Shown: in pieces, positions 16,506 to 24,624 of the stretch | Position numbering within the stretch: the first letter of the stretch is position 1 | Layout: each line of letters opens with the position of its first letter | Origin: Dehalococcoidia bacterium | GTDB lineage: Bacteria; Chloroflexota; Dehalococcoidia; Lucifugimonadales; Lucifugimonadaceae | Length of the DNA: 35,074 nt | Reading direction: 5' to 3' | NCBI GenBank assembly: GCA_030747175.1 | Contig: JASLLE010000024.1 | Coordinates: forward strand, 1 to 35,074 | Program-made: the position numbers and the translations under genes | The notes under the pieces: model-generated | Databases searched by the model: none | Told to the model about the DNA's origin: nothing | What the model saw: the letters and a program-made list of their open reading frames with translations, nothing else

Positions 16506-17645
16506 CTACGAGCCCAGCCCCGCATGCTGGAAGATCTTGCCTTCCGTCTTGATGGACGGGGCGATCATCATCTCAGCCTGGTGCATCTCCTGCACGTTGG
16601 ATGCGCCGACCATTCCCATCGAGATCTCAAGCGCGCCGACCAGGTTCTGGGTGCCATCCGTGAGCGAAGATGGACCTTTGAGGATCTGCTCAAGACTGGC
16701 CTTCGTGCCGACCTCGATCCGAGTGCCTCTCGGGAGGGACGAGTGCGGAGTGGCCATGCCCCAGTTGAAGCCCAGCCCGGGTGCTTCTCTCGACTGTGCG
16801 AACGGAGTGCCGATCATGACGGCATCAGCGCCCGCTGCGATAGATTTACAGACGTCTCCGCCGGTCCGGATCCCGCCGTCGGTGATGATCGGGACGTATC
16901 GGCCGGTGTCCTCAAAATACTGGTCACGGGCGTACGCCGTCTGGATGGTCGCCGTTACCTGCGGGACGCCGATGCCGAGAACCTCACGGCTTGTGCAGGC
17001 TGCGCCGGGTCCGACGCCGACGAGGATGCCGGATACGCCCTCTTCCATGAGCTGGCGGGTCACTTCCGGGCTGACGGTGTTGCCGACCAGAACCGGCAGC
17101 CCAACGCTCTCGACGAGTTCGGAGAAGATCAGTCCTCGCAGGCTCTTTGATATGTGCCTGACGGTGGTGACGGTGGACTGGACGACCAGAATTTCAGCCC
17201 CCGCCTCTTTTACTACCGGGGCCAGTCTCTTGGTATTGGCCGGGATAACAGAAACGGCGCACGTGGCGCCGCTTGCTCTGATCTCTTCAACCCGCCGGGA
17301 TACCAGGTCGTCCCGCATGGGCTCGCTGTAGACCTTCTGAAGAAAGGCCGTCGCCTCCTCACGGGGCTTACTTGCGATATCCGAATAGATCTCTTCCGTG
17401 TCTTCGTACCGGGTCTGCAGGCCGTCCAGGTTCAGAACGGCAAGGCCGCCAAGCCGATTCAGCTCTCCGGCGAACGAGGGGTTGACGACGGCATCCATTG
17501 CGGACGCCATGAAAGGGATATCAAACTCGTGTCCGTCCAGGCTGAATGTTGTATCCACCCCTTCCGGATTCACCGTGATTTCGCCGGGAGCGATCGCAAC
17601 GTCGTCGAAACCCCATGCACGTTTGAGTTCTTTGATCTGAGCCAA
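16506..17645 (-). CDS. guaB3: GuaB3 family IMP dehydrogenase-related protein
   Basis: The protein is a TIM barrel of the IMPDH/GMPR superfamily. Residues FDIPFMASAMDAVVNP, LGGLAVLNLDGLQTRY and the active-site loop VGPGAACTSREVLGIGVPQ (Cys217) match the GuaB3 subfamily, as in actinobacteria. At 379 residues there is no CBS-domain insert, unlike canonical GuaB (about 490). The phosphate-binding DGGIRTGGDVCKSIAAGADAVMIG region is intact, so it is likely catalytically competent. Whether it acts on IMP or GMP cannot be read from sequence. It starts with TTG 17645, 100 bases upstream of hisS on the same strand. Confidence 0.9.
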   Translation of the reverse strand: MAQIKELKRAWGFDDVAIAPGEITVNPEGVDTTFSLDGHEFDIPFMASAMDAVVNPSFAGELNRLGGLAVLNLDGLQTRYEDTEEIYSDIASKPREEATAFLQKVYSEPMRDDLVSRRVEEIRASGATCAVSVIPANTKRLAPVVKEAGAEILVVQSTVTTVRHISKSLRGLIFSELVESVGLPVLVGNTVSPEVTRQLMEEGVSGILVGVGPGAACTSREVLGIGVPQVTATIQTAYARDQYFEDTGRYVPIITDGGIRTGGDVCKSIAAGADAVMIGTPFAQSREAPGLGFNWGMATPHSSLPRGTRIEVGTKASLEQILKGPSSLTDGTQNLVGALEISMGMVGASNVQEMHQAEMMIAPSIKTEGKIFQHAGLGS

Positions 17646-18128
17646 CGTGGACGGTACCCCCGTGAACGGTACTGAATGACGTGTATTCGTGCTTTTCCTT
17701 TCGACTATCTGGTCTCGTATTCAAACCCGAAATCAGGTGAGATTACGAATTTCGACGCGCCGTAAGAAAAAGGGTATTCGGGCGAGTATACGACCGCATC
17801 GGATTATCCGGAAGCGGGTAATCAAAACCCGGAGATTCTCGATGTGGACTTTGCCGGTCTCAATTGATGATTCCGTTCGTGATAACCTCGTATCCCACCG
17901 CTAACTCCATAAGGTTCCGGGCGAATAAGCGCCGGGCGCGGAGAGGTGAGTGACGGGGCAATAGCCCGGAGATACCCGGCCGACGGCATGGGCAAACAAG
18001 CGCAGCCGTACGGCGTCACGGAGATCGACGTGGAGATGACCCGGCCCGCGGCAGCGCCGCTCGCTCACGGACGCGCACGTCGGATATTCCTCCGGCTCCC
18101 GTGCTTCCCGGGCTAGAGCGACCGCGAA
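17646..18128 (+). other. divergent intergenic region with no convincing gene
   Basis: These 483 bases separate guaB3 (-) from the P1 peptidase (+) and must hold both promoters. The left half (about 17680-17890) is AT-richer than its surroundings and the right half is GC-rich. A 71-codon open frame at 17689-17904 (+) is extremely Arg/Lys-rich with no recognisable family or ribosome site, so I do not call it. I could not match the region to a known riboswitch, 4.5S RNA, RNase P RNA or tmRNA, and no clear -35/-10 pair stood out. Confidence 0.5.
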
Positions 18129-19193
18129 ATGACGAACAAAGTCACACAACCTGGCTCTGATTCCCTGGCAGACAGGGGCCAGATTACTGACGTCCCGGGC
18201 GTAACGGTCGGTCACTACACGGACCTTGAGAACGCCACGGGTTGTACCGCCGTGCTCGTGGATGAACCGGCGGTCGGCGGCGTGGACATCCGTGGGACTT
18301 CGACAGGCACCCGCGAAACGCAACTGCTGGACCCGCTCGCCCGGATCGAACACATCCACGGCGTAATGCTCTCCGGCGGGAGCGCTTTTGGCCTGGAAGC
18401 GGCCACCGGAGCTGTCCGATACCTTGAAGAACAGGGCCGTGGACTCAAGATCGGTCGGATGACGATTCCGCTGGTGCCATCGGCCATTATTTTTGACCTC
18501 AATCTCATCTCCCACCTCGTGCGTCCCAACGCCGACAACGGCTACTCCGCGTCGGAAATGGCCGGTTCGGAGACGCACACGGGCTCGGTCGGTGCTGGAG
18601 CGGGTGCGACCGTCGGTAAGCTGCGCGGACAGGGTCTGTCCATCAAAGCCGGACTTGGAACCGCGTCTGTATCTCTGGGAGACGGCCTTGTGGTTGGCGC
18701 GCTGGTGGTCATGAACGCCATCGGCAGCGTTATCGACCCCGACACCGGCGCTGTGGTGGCTGGCCCTCGTACCGACGCAGGATTTGAGAACACTCTTGAC
18801 GTTTTAGTGGACGACCCGCCGCGCATGCGTGACCTCATGGGTATACGCAACAGCTCCAACACGGTGATCGGAGTCGTCGCGACCAACGCCGGTATGGACA
18901 AGAAAGCCGCTATCCGGTTCGCAGCCGCCGGGCAGGACGCCATCGCCATGTGCGTCCGACCCGCCCACATGGCGGGCGATGGCGACACCGTGTTTGCGCT
19001 TGCTACGGGTACACATCCAAAAATTTCCGGCGAAGACGCCATCGCCGGGATCGAGGATCGTCTCAGGGCGGCGGCGATGCGTGCCACGGTGGGAGCTATT
19101 CAGTCATCTATCGAACACGCCACCGGCCTGGGCGGCGTGCCGTCTGCCGCCGAGCACATGGCCGCTATCGGCGGGGAGACAGCTCGTGACTAG
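18129..19193 (+). CDS. P1 family (S58) aminopeptidase, DmpA/BapA/NylC type
   Basis: This is an N-terminal-nucleophile hydrolase that cuts itself into two chains before an internal Thr or Ser. The opening ITDVPGVTVGHYTDLENATGCTAVL, the GVMLSGGSAFGLEAATG block and the TGSVGAGAGATVGKL stretch are family signatures. The expected cleavage site is N244/T245 in SSNTVIGVVATNAG. Characterised relatives release N-terminal L-, D- or beta-amino acids, including beta-alanine, and NylC opens nylon oligomers. The substrate here is unknown. At 354 residues it is normal. It overlaps the DUF2520 gene by eight bases and heads a run containing panB and panC. Confidence 0.9.
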   Translation: MTNKVTQPGSDSLADRGQITDVPGVTVGHYTDLENATGCTAVLVDEPAVGGVDIRGTSTGTRETQLLDPLARIEHIHGVMLSGGSAFGLEAATGAVRYLEEQGRGLKIGRMTIPLVPSAIIFDLNLISHLVRPNADNGYSASEMAGSETHTGSVGAGAGATVGKLRGQGLSIKAGLGTASVSLGDGLVVGALVVMNAIGSVIDPDTGAVVAGPRTDAGFENTLDVLVDDPPRMRDLMGIRNSSNTVIGVVATNAGMDKKAAIRFAAAGQDAIAMCVRPAHMAGDGDTVFALATGTHPKISGEDAIAGIEDRLRAAAMRATVGAIQSSIEHATGLGGVPSAAEHMAAIGGETARD

Positions 19194-20109
19194 CGAGAAC
19201 ATCATCACGCTGGACTCAAATACCCCGATCGGGTTTATAGGGGCCGGCCGACTCGGTACAAGCGTGGGGGCGGCGTTGCACCGGGCCGACTTCCGGGTGG
19301 TCGCTGTCAGCTCCCGCAGTTCATCATCGGCAGAATCGTTCGCAGAACGAGTCCCCGGCTGTGCGCCTGTGGCCACGAGCCAGGACGTCGCGGACATCGC
19401 CGACGCCGTGTTTATCACTACACCCGATGGCGCGATCGAGCCGGTGGCGCGCGAGATCTCGTGGCGAGCCGGGCAGGCGGTGGTCCACTGCTCCGGCGCA
19501 CGGCCGGTGAGTGATCTGGCCTCGGCTCACGAATCTGGAGCACGCATCGGCGGGGTACACCCACTTCAGACCTTCCCGACCCCGGACAGCGCTGACCTGA
19601 TTCCGGGCGCGTCCGCCGCCGTTGGATCGGACGATCCGGTTCTGCTGGACTGGCTTCAAAAGGTCGTCTACGTACTCGAGGCAAAACCGTTCACTATCAA
19701 AGAACAGCACCGGGCCATCTACCACGCATCGGCAGTGATGGCATGCGGACTTGTCTCTTCCTTGATGGGTCTCGCGGCCGAGGCATGGGCAGTAATGGGC
19801 GTGTCCCGGGCGGACGCCCTCAGGGCTTTGAGGCCGCTCACCGCCGCCACCGTTGAGGCCGTCGGGCGCGAAGGCCTGCCGGAAGCGATAACGGGCCCTG
19901 CCGTGCGTGGCGATGTCGAAACGATCCGCATGCACCTGGAGGCCATGAAAAGCCTGCCACCGAAGCTAAGCCACGCGTACACCGCACTCAACTACGACGC
20001 CATGTCGCTGTTCGAGGAACGCGACGGACTCTCGGCGGAAGCCGGCGCCGAGATCAAAGAACTTCTACGTCAATCACTTGAGAACCACGCAAACGAAAGG
20101 CGCTCCTGA
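19186..20109 (+). CDS. Rossmann-fold DUF2520 domain protein, candidate ketopantoate reductase
   Basis: The N-terminus has a dinucleotide-binding GFIGAGRLGTSVGAALHRA motif (about 16-34). Further on come DAVFITTPDGAI, VVHCSGA and GGVHPLQTFP, typical of the Rossmann part of DUF2520 proteins, then a helical C-terminal domain (HRAIYHASAVMACGLVSSLMGLA). The fold is related to pyrroline-5-carboxylate and 6-phosphogluconate dehydrogenase-like enzymes. I chose GTG 19186, with GGGGAG at 19173-19178, giving 307 residues. Earlier in-frame ATGs lie inside the previous gene. The stop overlaps panB by one base. Position between a hydrolase and panB suggests the missing ketopantoate reductase step. That is inference; no PanE is visible in the window. 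Confidence 0.85.
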   Translation: MTSENIITLDSNTPIGFIGAGRLGTSVGAALHRADFRVVAVSSRSSSSAESFAERVPGCAPVATSQDVADIADAVFITTPDGAIEPVAREISWRAGQAVVHCSGARPVSDLASAHESGARIGGVHPLQTFPTPDSADLIPGASAAVGSDDPVLLDWLQKVVYVLEAKPFTIKEQHRAIYHASAVMACGLVSSLMGLAAEAWAVMGVSRADALRALRPLTAATVEAVGREGLPEAITGPAVRGDVETIRMHLEAMKSLPPKLSHAYTALNYDAMSLFEERDGLSAEAGAEIKELLRQSLENHANERRS

Positions 20110-20930
20110 TGAGAGTGACGACCCGTCAGATATCACGGATGAAGCGGCGTTCAGAGCGCATCGTGATGGTCACGGCGTATGACGCGATGTCCGCGGGAGC
20201 GGCGGAGCGCGCCGGAATCCCGATGGTGCTCGTGGGCGACAGCCTGGGACAGGTAGTGCTCGGACACGACTCCACCGTGCCGGTCTCGATGGACGACATG
20301 GTCAGCCACACCGCGGCGGTGACACGTTGTGCGCCCTCGCCCTTAATCGTCGCCGATTTGCCTTTCATGAGTTACCAGGTCAGCGAGAAGATTGCGCTCA
20401 CCAACGCCGCCCGGTTGCTCCAGGAAGGCGGCGCACAGGCAGTGAAGCTGGAGGGTGGCATGCCCGTCGCTGCGACGGTGAAACGACTGACCGAGTCCGG
20501 GATCGCCGTGATGGGTCATGTTGGTTTCACACCGCAGTCGGTCCACCAGCTCGGTGGCTACCGGGTGCAGGGCCGCACGGAGGATGGAGCGGCACGGCTG
20601 TTGGAAGATGCGCTGGCCCTCCAGGAAGCCGGTGCTTTTGCGGTGGTGCTGGAACTGGTGCCGACCGAAGCGGCGGCGTCCGTGACGGAGCGCTTGTCGA
20701 TCCCGACGATTGGCATCGGCGCAGGCCCGGAGTGCGATGGGCAGGTGCAGGTGTTTCACGATCTGCTCGGATTGCTGCCGGACTTCAGGCCGAGACATGC
20801 CGGTCGATACGGCGATCTCGCGGGTGTCATCGACGAGGCCCTGTCGCAGTACGCCGAAGACGTGCGTGGCAACAAATTCCCGACCGAAGCCGAATCGATC
20901 TCTATCAGTTCAGGTTCGGCAGGGAAGTAA
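20109..20930 (+). CDS. panB: 3-methyl-2-oxobutanoate hydroxymethyltransferase
   Basis: PanB makes ketopantoate from alpha-ketoisovalerate and methylene-tetrahydrofolate. The metal ligands are in VGDSLGQVVLGHDST, ADLPFM and KLEGG, and the catalytic Glu is in ELVPTEAA (about 180-188). Its 273 residues are normal. The ATG shares one base with the upstream TGA (TGATG), so translation is probably coupled to the DUF2520 gene. panC follows after 37 bases. Confidence 0.97.
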   Translation: MRVTTRQISRMKRRSERIVMVTAYDAMSAGAAERAGIPMVLVGDSLGQVVLGHDSTVPVSMDDMVSHTAAVTRCAPSPLIVADLPFMSYQVSEKIALTNAARLLQEGGAQAVKLEGGMPVAATVKRLTESGIAVMGHVGFTPQSVHQLGGYRVQGRTEDGAARLLEDALALQEAGAFAVVLELVPTEAAASVTERLSIPTIGIGAGPECDGQVQVFHDLLGLLPDFRPRHAGRYGDLAGVIDEALSQYAEDVRGNKFPTEAESISISSGSAGK

Positions 20931-20967
20931 AGGGCCAGGGGCATTTGACGCTTGACGGGACCACCAA

Positions 20968-21807
20968 GTGCGGGTAATCGAGACCGTTTCCGAGATGCAC
21001 GCCGCCCGGGTGAATATGGCAGGGCCGGTCGCGGTCGTCCCTACGCTGGGCGGGCTGCATGCCGGTCACGAGGCGTTGATGCACGCCGCCCGGGCGCGTG
21101 CCGGTAGCGTGATTGCGACACTTTTCCTGAATCCCACGCAGTTCGGTCAGAACGAGGATCTCGCGGAGTATCCGGCCGACCGGGAGCGCGATCTCGAGGT
21201 GATGCGGAACGCGGGTGTGGACATCGTATTTGCGCCGCCGGTTGACGAGATGTATCCGGAGGGAGACACGTTCGTCGTCGAACCCGGGCCTATCGGAGCG
21301 GTCCTCGAAGGCGAAGACCGGCCGGGACATATGCGAGCCGTTGCGACCGTGGTCGCCAAGCTATTCAACGCAACCCGGCCTGACCTCGCCTACTTCGGAG
21401 AGAAGGACGCACAGCAACTGGAAGTGGTGCGTCGGATGTCCCGAGACCTTCGATTCGGAATCGAGGTCGTACCAGTTCCCACGGTGCGAGACGAACGGAA
21501 CCTGGCCCTGAGCAGCCGGCATTCCTACCTCACGGAACCGGAGCGAAGCGCGGCGGAGGTCGTTTACGCCTCCCTGTGTGCGGCCCGTGACCTGTGGGAC
21601 GGAGGCCAGCGGTCGGCCCCGGAGCTCGAAAGCGCCATACGGGACGTGATTGCATCGGAGCGTCTCGCTACACTGTGCTACGCCGTTGTGGTTGATCCCG
21701 AGACCTTTGAACCACATAAAGAGCCGGGAGCCGTGTCACACGCGCTGGCCTTGATCGCCGTCACGATTGGATCGACCAGGTTGATCGACAATCTGCGGCT
21801 CGGTTGA
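20968..21807 (+). CDS. panC: pantothenate synthetase (pantoate--beta-alanine ligase)
   Basis: PanC joins pantoate and beta-alanine using ATP. The class I synthetase-like motif is VPTLGGLHAGH (24-34, with H31 and H34). The second nucleotide-binding loop is VRDERNLALSSRHSYL (about 172-187). The substrate region LFLNPTQFGQNEDL and ATVVAKLFN are also conserved. Its 279 residues are normal. It starts with GTG 20968, with GGGA upstream. No panD (aspartate decarboxylase) is present nearby to supply beta-alanine. Confidence 0.96.
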   Translation: MRVIETVSEMHAARVNMAGPVAVVPTLGGLHAGHEALMHAARARAGSVIATLFLNPTQFGQNEDLAEYPADRERDLEVMRNAGVDIVFAPPVDEMYPEGDTFVVEPGPIGAVLEGEDRPGHMRAVATVVAKLFNATRPDLAYFGEKDAQQLEVVRRMSRDLRFGIEVVPVPTVRDERNLALSSRHSYLTEPERSAAEVVYASLCAARDLWDGGQRSAPELESAIRDVIASERLATLCYAVVVDPETFEPHKEPGAVSHALALIAVTIGSTRLIDNLRLG

Positions 21808-21871
21808 AATACGAAATCCCGCACGCGCCCGATGTTTCAGGCGCACACAGCCCCGCAGGTGACATACCGCA

Positions 21872-22699
21872 TTGAGAATTCTGATTACCAACGACGATGG
21901 CGCGTTCAACCCGGCCCTGTGGGCTATGGTCGAAGCGGTAAAAGACCTCGGCGATGTCATCGTGTCGGCCCCGGACCGTGACCGCAGCGGCGTCGGAGCC
22001 AGCCTCACGCTCAACGACCCGTTGCGTGCGAAGCCGATCACATCGCCGATCTCCGGGATCGAGGCGTGGGCCGTCGAAGGAACGCCGGGCGATGCCGCGA
22101 TCCTCGGGTTAAAGGAGCTTTCCAAAGAACCGGTCGATCTCCTGCTCAGCGGGATGAACCCCGGCAACAACGTCGGCGCTGACCTGACCGTGTCCGGAAC
22201 TATCGGCGCCGGGTTGCAGGGATTCCTGAACGGCGTCGCCACCGCGTCGATCTCGGTGGGACTCGCAAAAGACGCCGAGACATCGGTCGTGGGCGCAGCA
22301 GTCCACGACCTGGCGGAGTCGATGCTCAAGCATGTCGCGGCCGGGGGACCGAAACCGTTCGTTAACGTCAACTTCCCGAAGACGAGCGATGGCCCTTACC
22401 AGGGTGCGATGCTGGCCAGGCCGAGCAAACGCACCGTATCGGACGAGGTCGAGACAGAGACGCGCGGGTTCCGAACATTTTTCTGGATCAAACGGCCCCC
22501 GTCGGTCACCGATGAAGGTTCACAACGAGACGCGGACACGGATGTGTGGGCGATGCGAAACAGCTGGGTATCACTGACCCCGCTCGACGGCGGGCTGTCT
22601 GCAATCAGTCCGGAAGAGTTCGGCACTCAGGCGGTCGAGGTCCTGAATCGATCTGTGAAGAACGGTGCTGGCTCACAGGCGGACGAAGCCGCCGGCTGA
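21872..22699 (+). CDS. surE: 5'-nucleotidase SurE
   Basis: SurE is a metal-dependent nucleotidase acting on nucleoside monophosphates. The metal ligands D8 and D9 are in ILITNDDGAFNP at the N-terminus. The family blocks APDRDRSGVGASLTL, VEGTPGDAAI, LLLSGMNPGNNVG, SGTIGAGLQG and NVNFP follow. Its 275 residues are in the usual range of 250-270. The TTG start at 21872 is preceded by AGGTGA. It is 64 bases downstream of panC and may share its transcript, although its activity is not part of pantothenate synthesis. Confidence 0.95.
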   Translation: MRILITNDDGAFNPALWAMVEAVKDLGDVIVSAPDRDRSGVGASLTLNDPLRAKPITSPISGIEAWAVEGTPGDAAILGLKELSKEPVDLLLSGMNPGNNVGADLTVSGTIGAGLQGFLNGVATASISVGLAKDAETSVVGAAVHDLAESMLKHVAAGGPKPFVNVNFPKTSDGPYQGAMLARPSKRTVSDEVETETRGFRTFFWIKRPPSVTDEGSQRDADTDVWAMRNSWVSLTPLDGGLSAISPEEFGTQAVEVLNRSVKNGAGSQADEAAG

Positions 22700-22707
22700 C
22701 CCCCTGA

Positions 22708-22720
22708 CCCCCAATGGGGG
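22708..22720 (+). terminator. short hairpin between convergent surE and aldolase genes
   Basis: CCCCC (22708-22712) AAT GGGGG (22716-22720) forms a tight five-pair GC hairpin within the 23 bases between the two stops. CTTATTT follows on the + strand. It is a plausible weak terminator for surE. The opposite strand lacks a T-run. Confidence 0.35.
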
Positions 22721-22722
22721 GC

Positions 22723-23511
22723 TTATTTGGTCGCAGCGGCGGCGGCGTGGAGTTTCGTCGCTCCTTCGGCCATGCCCCGGCTCAGGATATCGACCTCGCT
22801 CGAGTAGCAGATGATCTTGGCCCCACCCTTGATCCACTGCTCGCCCTGTTCGATGGAACTCACGAGCATTGATACATCTTTGCCATGCCTGACCGCGCCC
22901 TCGATCAGGCGCGTTCGGTACTCGTCGATCACCTTCGCCTGGTCCGGAGTGGCGAACACGCCAAGCTCCTGCGCGAGGTCTGCCGGGCCGAGGGTGACGG
23001 CGTCGATGCCGGGGACGCTCATGATCTCGTCCAGGTGATCGAACGCCTGCTGTGACTCGAACATAATCGTGACGTGGATTTGCTGGTTGATGAAAACCTG
23101 GGCTTCCCCGAGCTCGCCGTGTTCGTAGTCCGTTCCGGGCCCGAACCCGGCCATCCCGCGCAGACCGTCCGGCGCGTAGCGTGATGCGCTCGCCACTTCC
23201 TCCGCGATCTCAGGGGTGTCGACCTGTGGGATGTGGAGGCACCAGACACCAGAATCGAGCAGCCGCGTGATCCATTCACGATTGCCTTCGGGGGGACGGA
23301 CCGTGATCGGGAATCCCAGCGCTCGGGACAGGAGGGCCATGTTGCCTATGGTCTCCATCGACGGCGATGAATGCTCGATGTCAACACGGGCGTAGTCCAT
23401 TCCGGCGGACTTCATCAACTGGAGGATTGCCGGGTTGCGGACCATGTTGACCCACGAGCCGATCTGCGCCTCGCCTCGTGCCAGTCCTTCTTTCATCGGG
23501 TTGGTTCGCAT
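22723..23511 (-). CDS. HpcH/HpaI family aldolase
   Basis: This is a class II, metal-dependent pyruvate aldolase cleaving 4-hydroxy-2-oxo acids. It aligns well with HpaI: H47 in DIEHS (catalytic base), R72 in VRPPEGN (substrate carboxylate), and metal ligands E152 (FESQ) and D178 (GPADLA), with the same 26-residue spacing. Its 262 residues are normal. ATG 23511 has AGGGGA upstream. The physiological substrate is not readable. It lies in a hydrolase-rich region that suggests catabolism of organic acids or amides, but no complete pathway is visible. Confidence 0.9.
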   Translation of the reverse strand: MRTNPMKEGLARGEAQIGSWVNMVRNPAILQLMKSAGMDYARVDIEHSSPSMETIGNMALLSRALGFPITVRPPEGNREWITRLLDSGVWCLHIPQVDTPEIAEEVASASRYAPDGLRGMAGFGPGTDYEHGELGEAQVFINQQIHVTIMFESQQAFDHLDEIMSVPGIDAVTLGPADLAQELGVFATPDQAKVIDEYRTRLIEGAVRHGKDVSMLVSSIEQGEQWIKGGAKIICYSSEVDILSRGMAEGATKLHAAAAATK

Positions 23512-23526
23512 CGAGCTTTCCCCTGT

Positions 23527-24540
23527 CTACGTCTGAATTTCGTCGACCCACGTCGGCTCCGGCAGTCTAAACCGGTCAGCCGCCCACATGAGGGTCACTT
23601 TCAACTGGGCACGAACGAACGAGCGTAATCTCGGCAGCCCGGGAATCTCAGGGCCCCGGGCGGCAACGGCGAAGAAACCCGCCAGCGACGCCACGGAAGC
23701 GTCAAGGGCATCCTGATCGACCGTCCACCGTGCCCCGTACCACTCCGACACCACCTGTGGATCAGGTCCGCCTTCGACCTTCACCGCTTGCGCGAAAGCC
23801 GCCATATCGAACTCCGGCGGAGCGCTCGACGCGTGCGGCCAATCGAACAGTACCAATCTCCCATCCACAAGCCGTAGATTATCGGACCGGACATCACGGT
23901 GGATAAACGTGCGCTCGAACGACGGGTCCGCCAATCGTCTTGATGCCTCCGTGAGAACCGAACCATGCTCCTGAAACCATCGCTCCGCTTCGCCCCCTTT
24001 CGCGCCCGCAAGAGCAGCCGATGGCGCCATTTCCTCAACAGAAAATGCACATCTCCAGGTGTTTTGTTCAGTCGAACCGGCCAGCCCGGGCGTCTGCAAC
24101 CATGCCGGCAGGGTGGCCCCTCTCGTAGATTCATGAAAAACTGCCAGTTCCGTAACGACCTGACGAGCCAGACTGGCGGACCAGGGTGGCGCCGTTCTGG
24201 GGCCGAGATCCTCCAGGAGGAGAACGCTCCAATCTTCAACAACAAACGATCCGAGAAATTCCGGGGCGTAGCCATCAAGAATGTCTGGCAGTTCCCGATA
24301 GATGCGTAACTCGCGGATAAACGCCTGACGCATGAAGTCGTTCGATTCCGCGTTGATCCCTTTCAGGAACGCACGCCGCCCGTCGTGAAGTCGCAGCCGG
24401 TAGGTTGGCGTCGGGCCATAGCCACCCCACGCCCGGGTCGCTCGCGCTACCGGGGAGCCGAGCAGGCGCGCTGTCTCGGACTTGACGGAAGCCGGGACAT
24501 TTCTCCAGGGCGTTTTTTCTTCGACCCCTGTGTGCGGCAT
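23527..24540 (-). CDS. APH/choline-kinase-like phosphotransferase
   Basis: The protein has a protein-kinase-like fold of the aminoglycoside phosphotransferase superfamily. The Brenner motif HRDVRSDN is at 214-221, with catalytic D216 and metal-binding N221. The second metal ligand is D233 in LFDW, the ATP lysine is likely K60 (AFLKG), and the paired Glu is near 77. Its 337 residues are typical. Relatives phosphorylate small alcohols, sugars, thiamine or antibiotics, and the substrate cannot be assigned here. It lies 15 bases upstream of the aldolase on the same strand and diverges from the S9 peptidase. Confidence 0.83.
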   Translation of the reverse strand: MPHTGVEEKTPWRNVPASVKSETARLLGSPVARATRAWGGYGPTPTYRLRLHDGRRAFLKGINAESNDFMRQAFIRELRIYRELPDILDGYAPEFLGSFVVEDWSVLLLEDLGPRTAPPWSASLARQVVTELAVFHESTRGATLPAWLQTPGLAGSTEQNTWRCAFSVEEMAPSAALAGAKGGEAERWFQEHGSVLTEASRRLADPSFERTFIHRDVRSDNLRLVDGRLVLFDWPHASSAPPEFDMAAFAQAVKVEGGPDPQVVSEWYGARWTVDQDALDASVASLAGFFAVAARGPEIPGLPRLRSFVRAQLKVTLMWAADRFRLPEPTWVDEIQT

Positions 24541-24624
24541 GAGACGGCAAATATACTTCAGCGCCCTGATCCAAGTGGAATCGGGCGGGTCTGTTCAACA
24601 TACCCTGGAAGGAATCGGACACGG

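Noticed and set aside
16406-16525. 40-codon upstream extension of hisS
   Set aside because: It is Arg-rich without HisRS features, while ATG 16405 has AAGGAG upstream and the family N-terminus.
17689-17904. 71-codon very basic open frame in the divergent spacer
   Set aside because: Composition alone (Arg/Lys-rich, low complexity), with no ribosome site and no recognisable family.
24385-24624. 80-codon upstream extension of the S9 peptidase frame
   Set aside because: It overlaps the divergent kinase gene, lacks a signal peptide or family residues, and ATG 24625 has a purine-rich ribosome site.
24541-24624. TATACT at 24552-24557 as a -10 box for the S9 peptidase
   Set aside because: No acceptable -35 hexamer lies at the right distance, so a single hexamer was judged insufficient.
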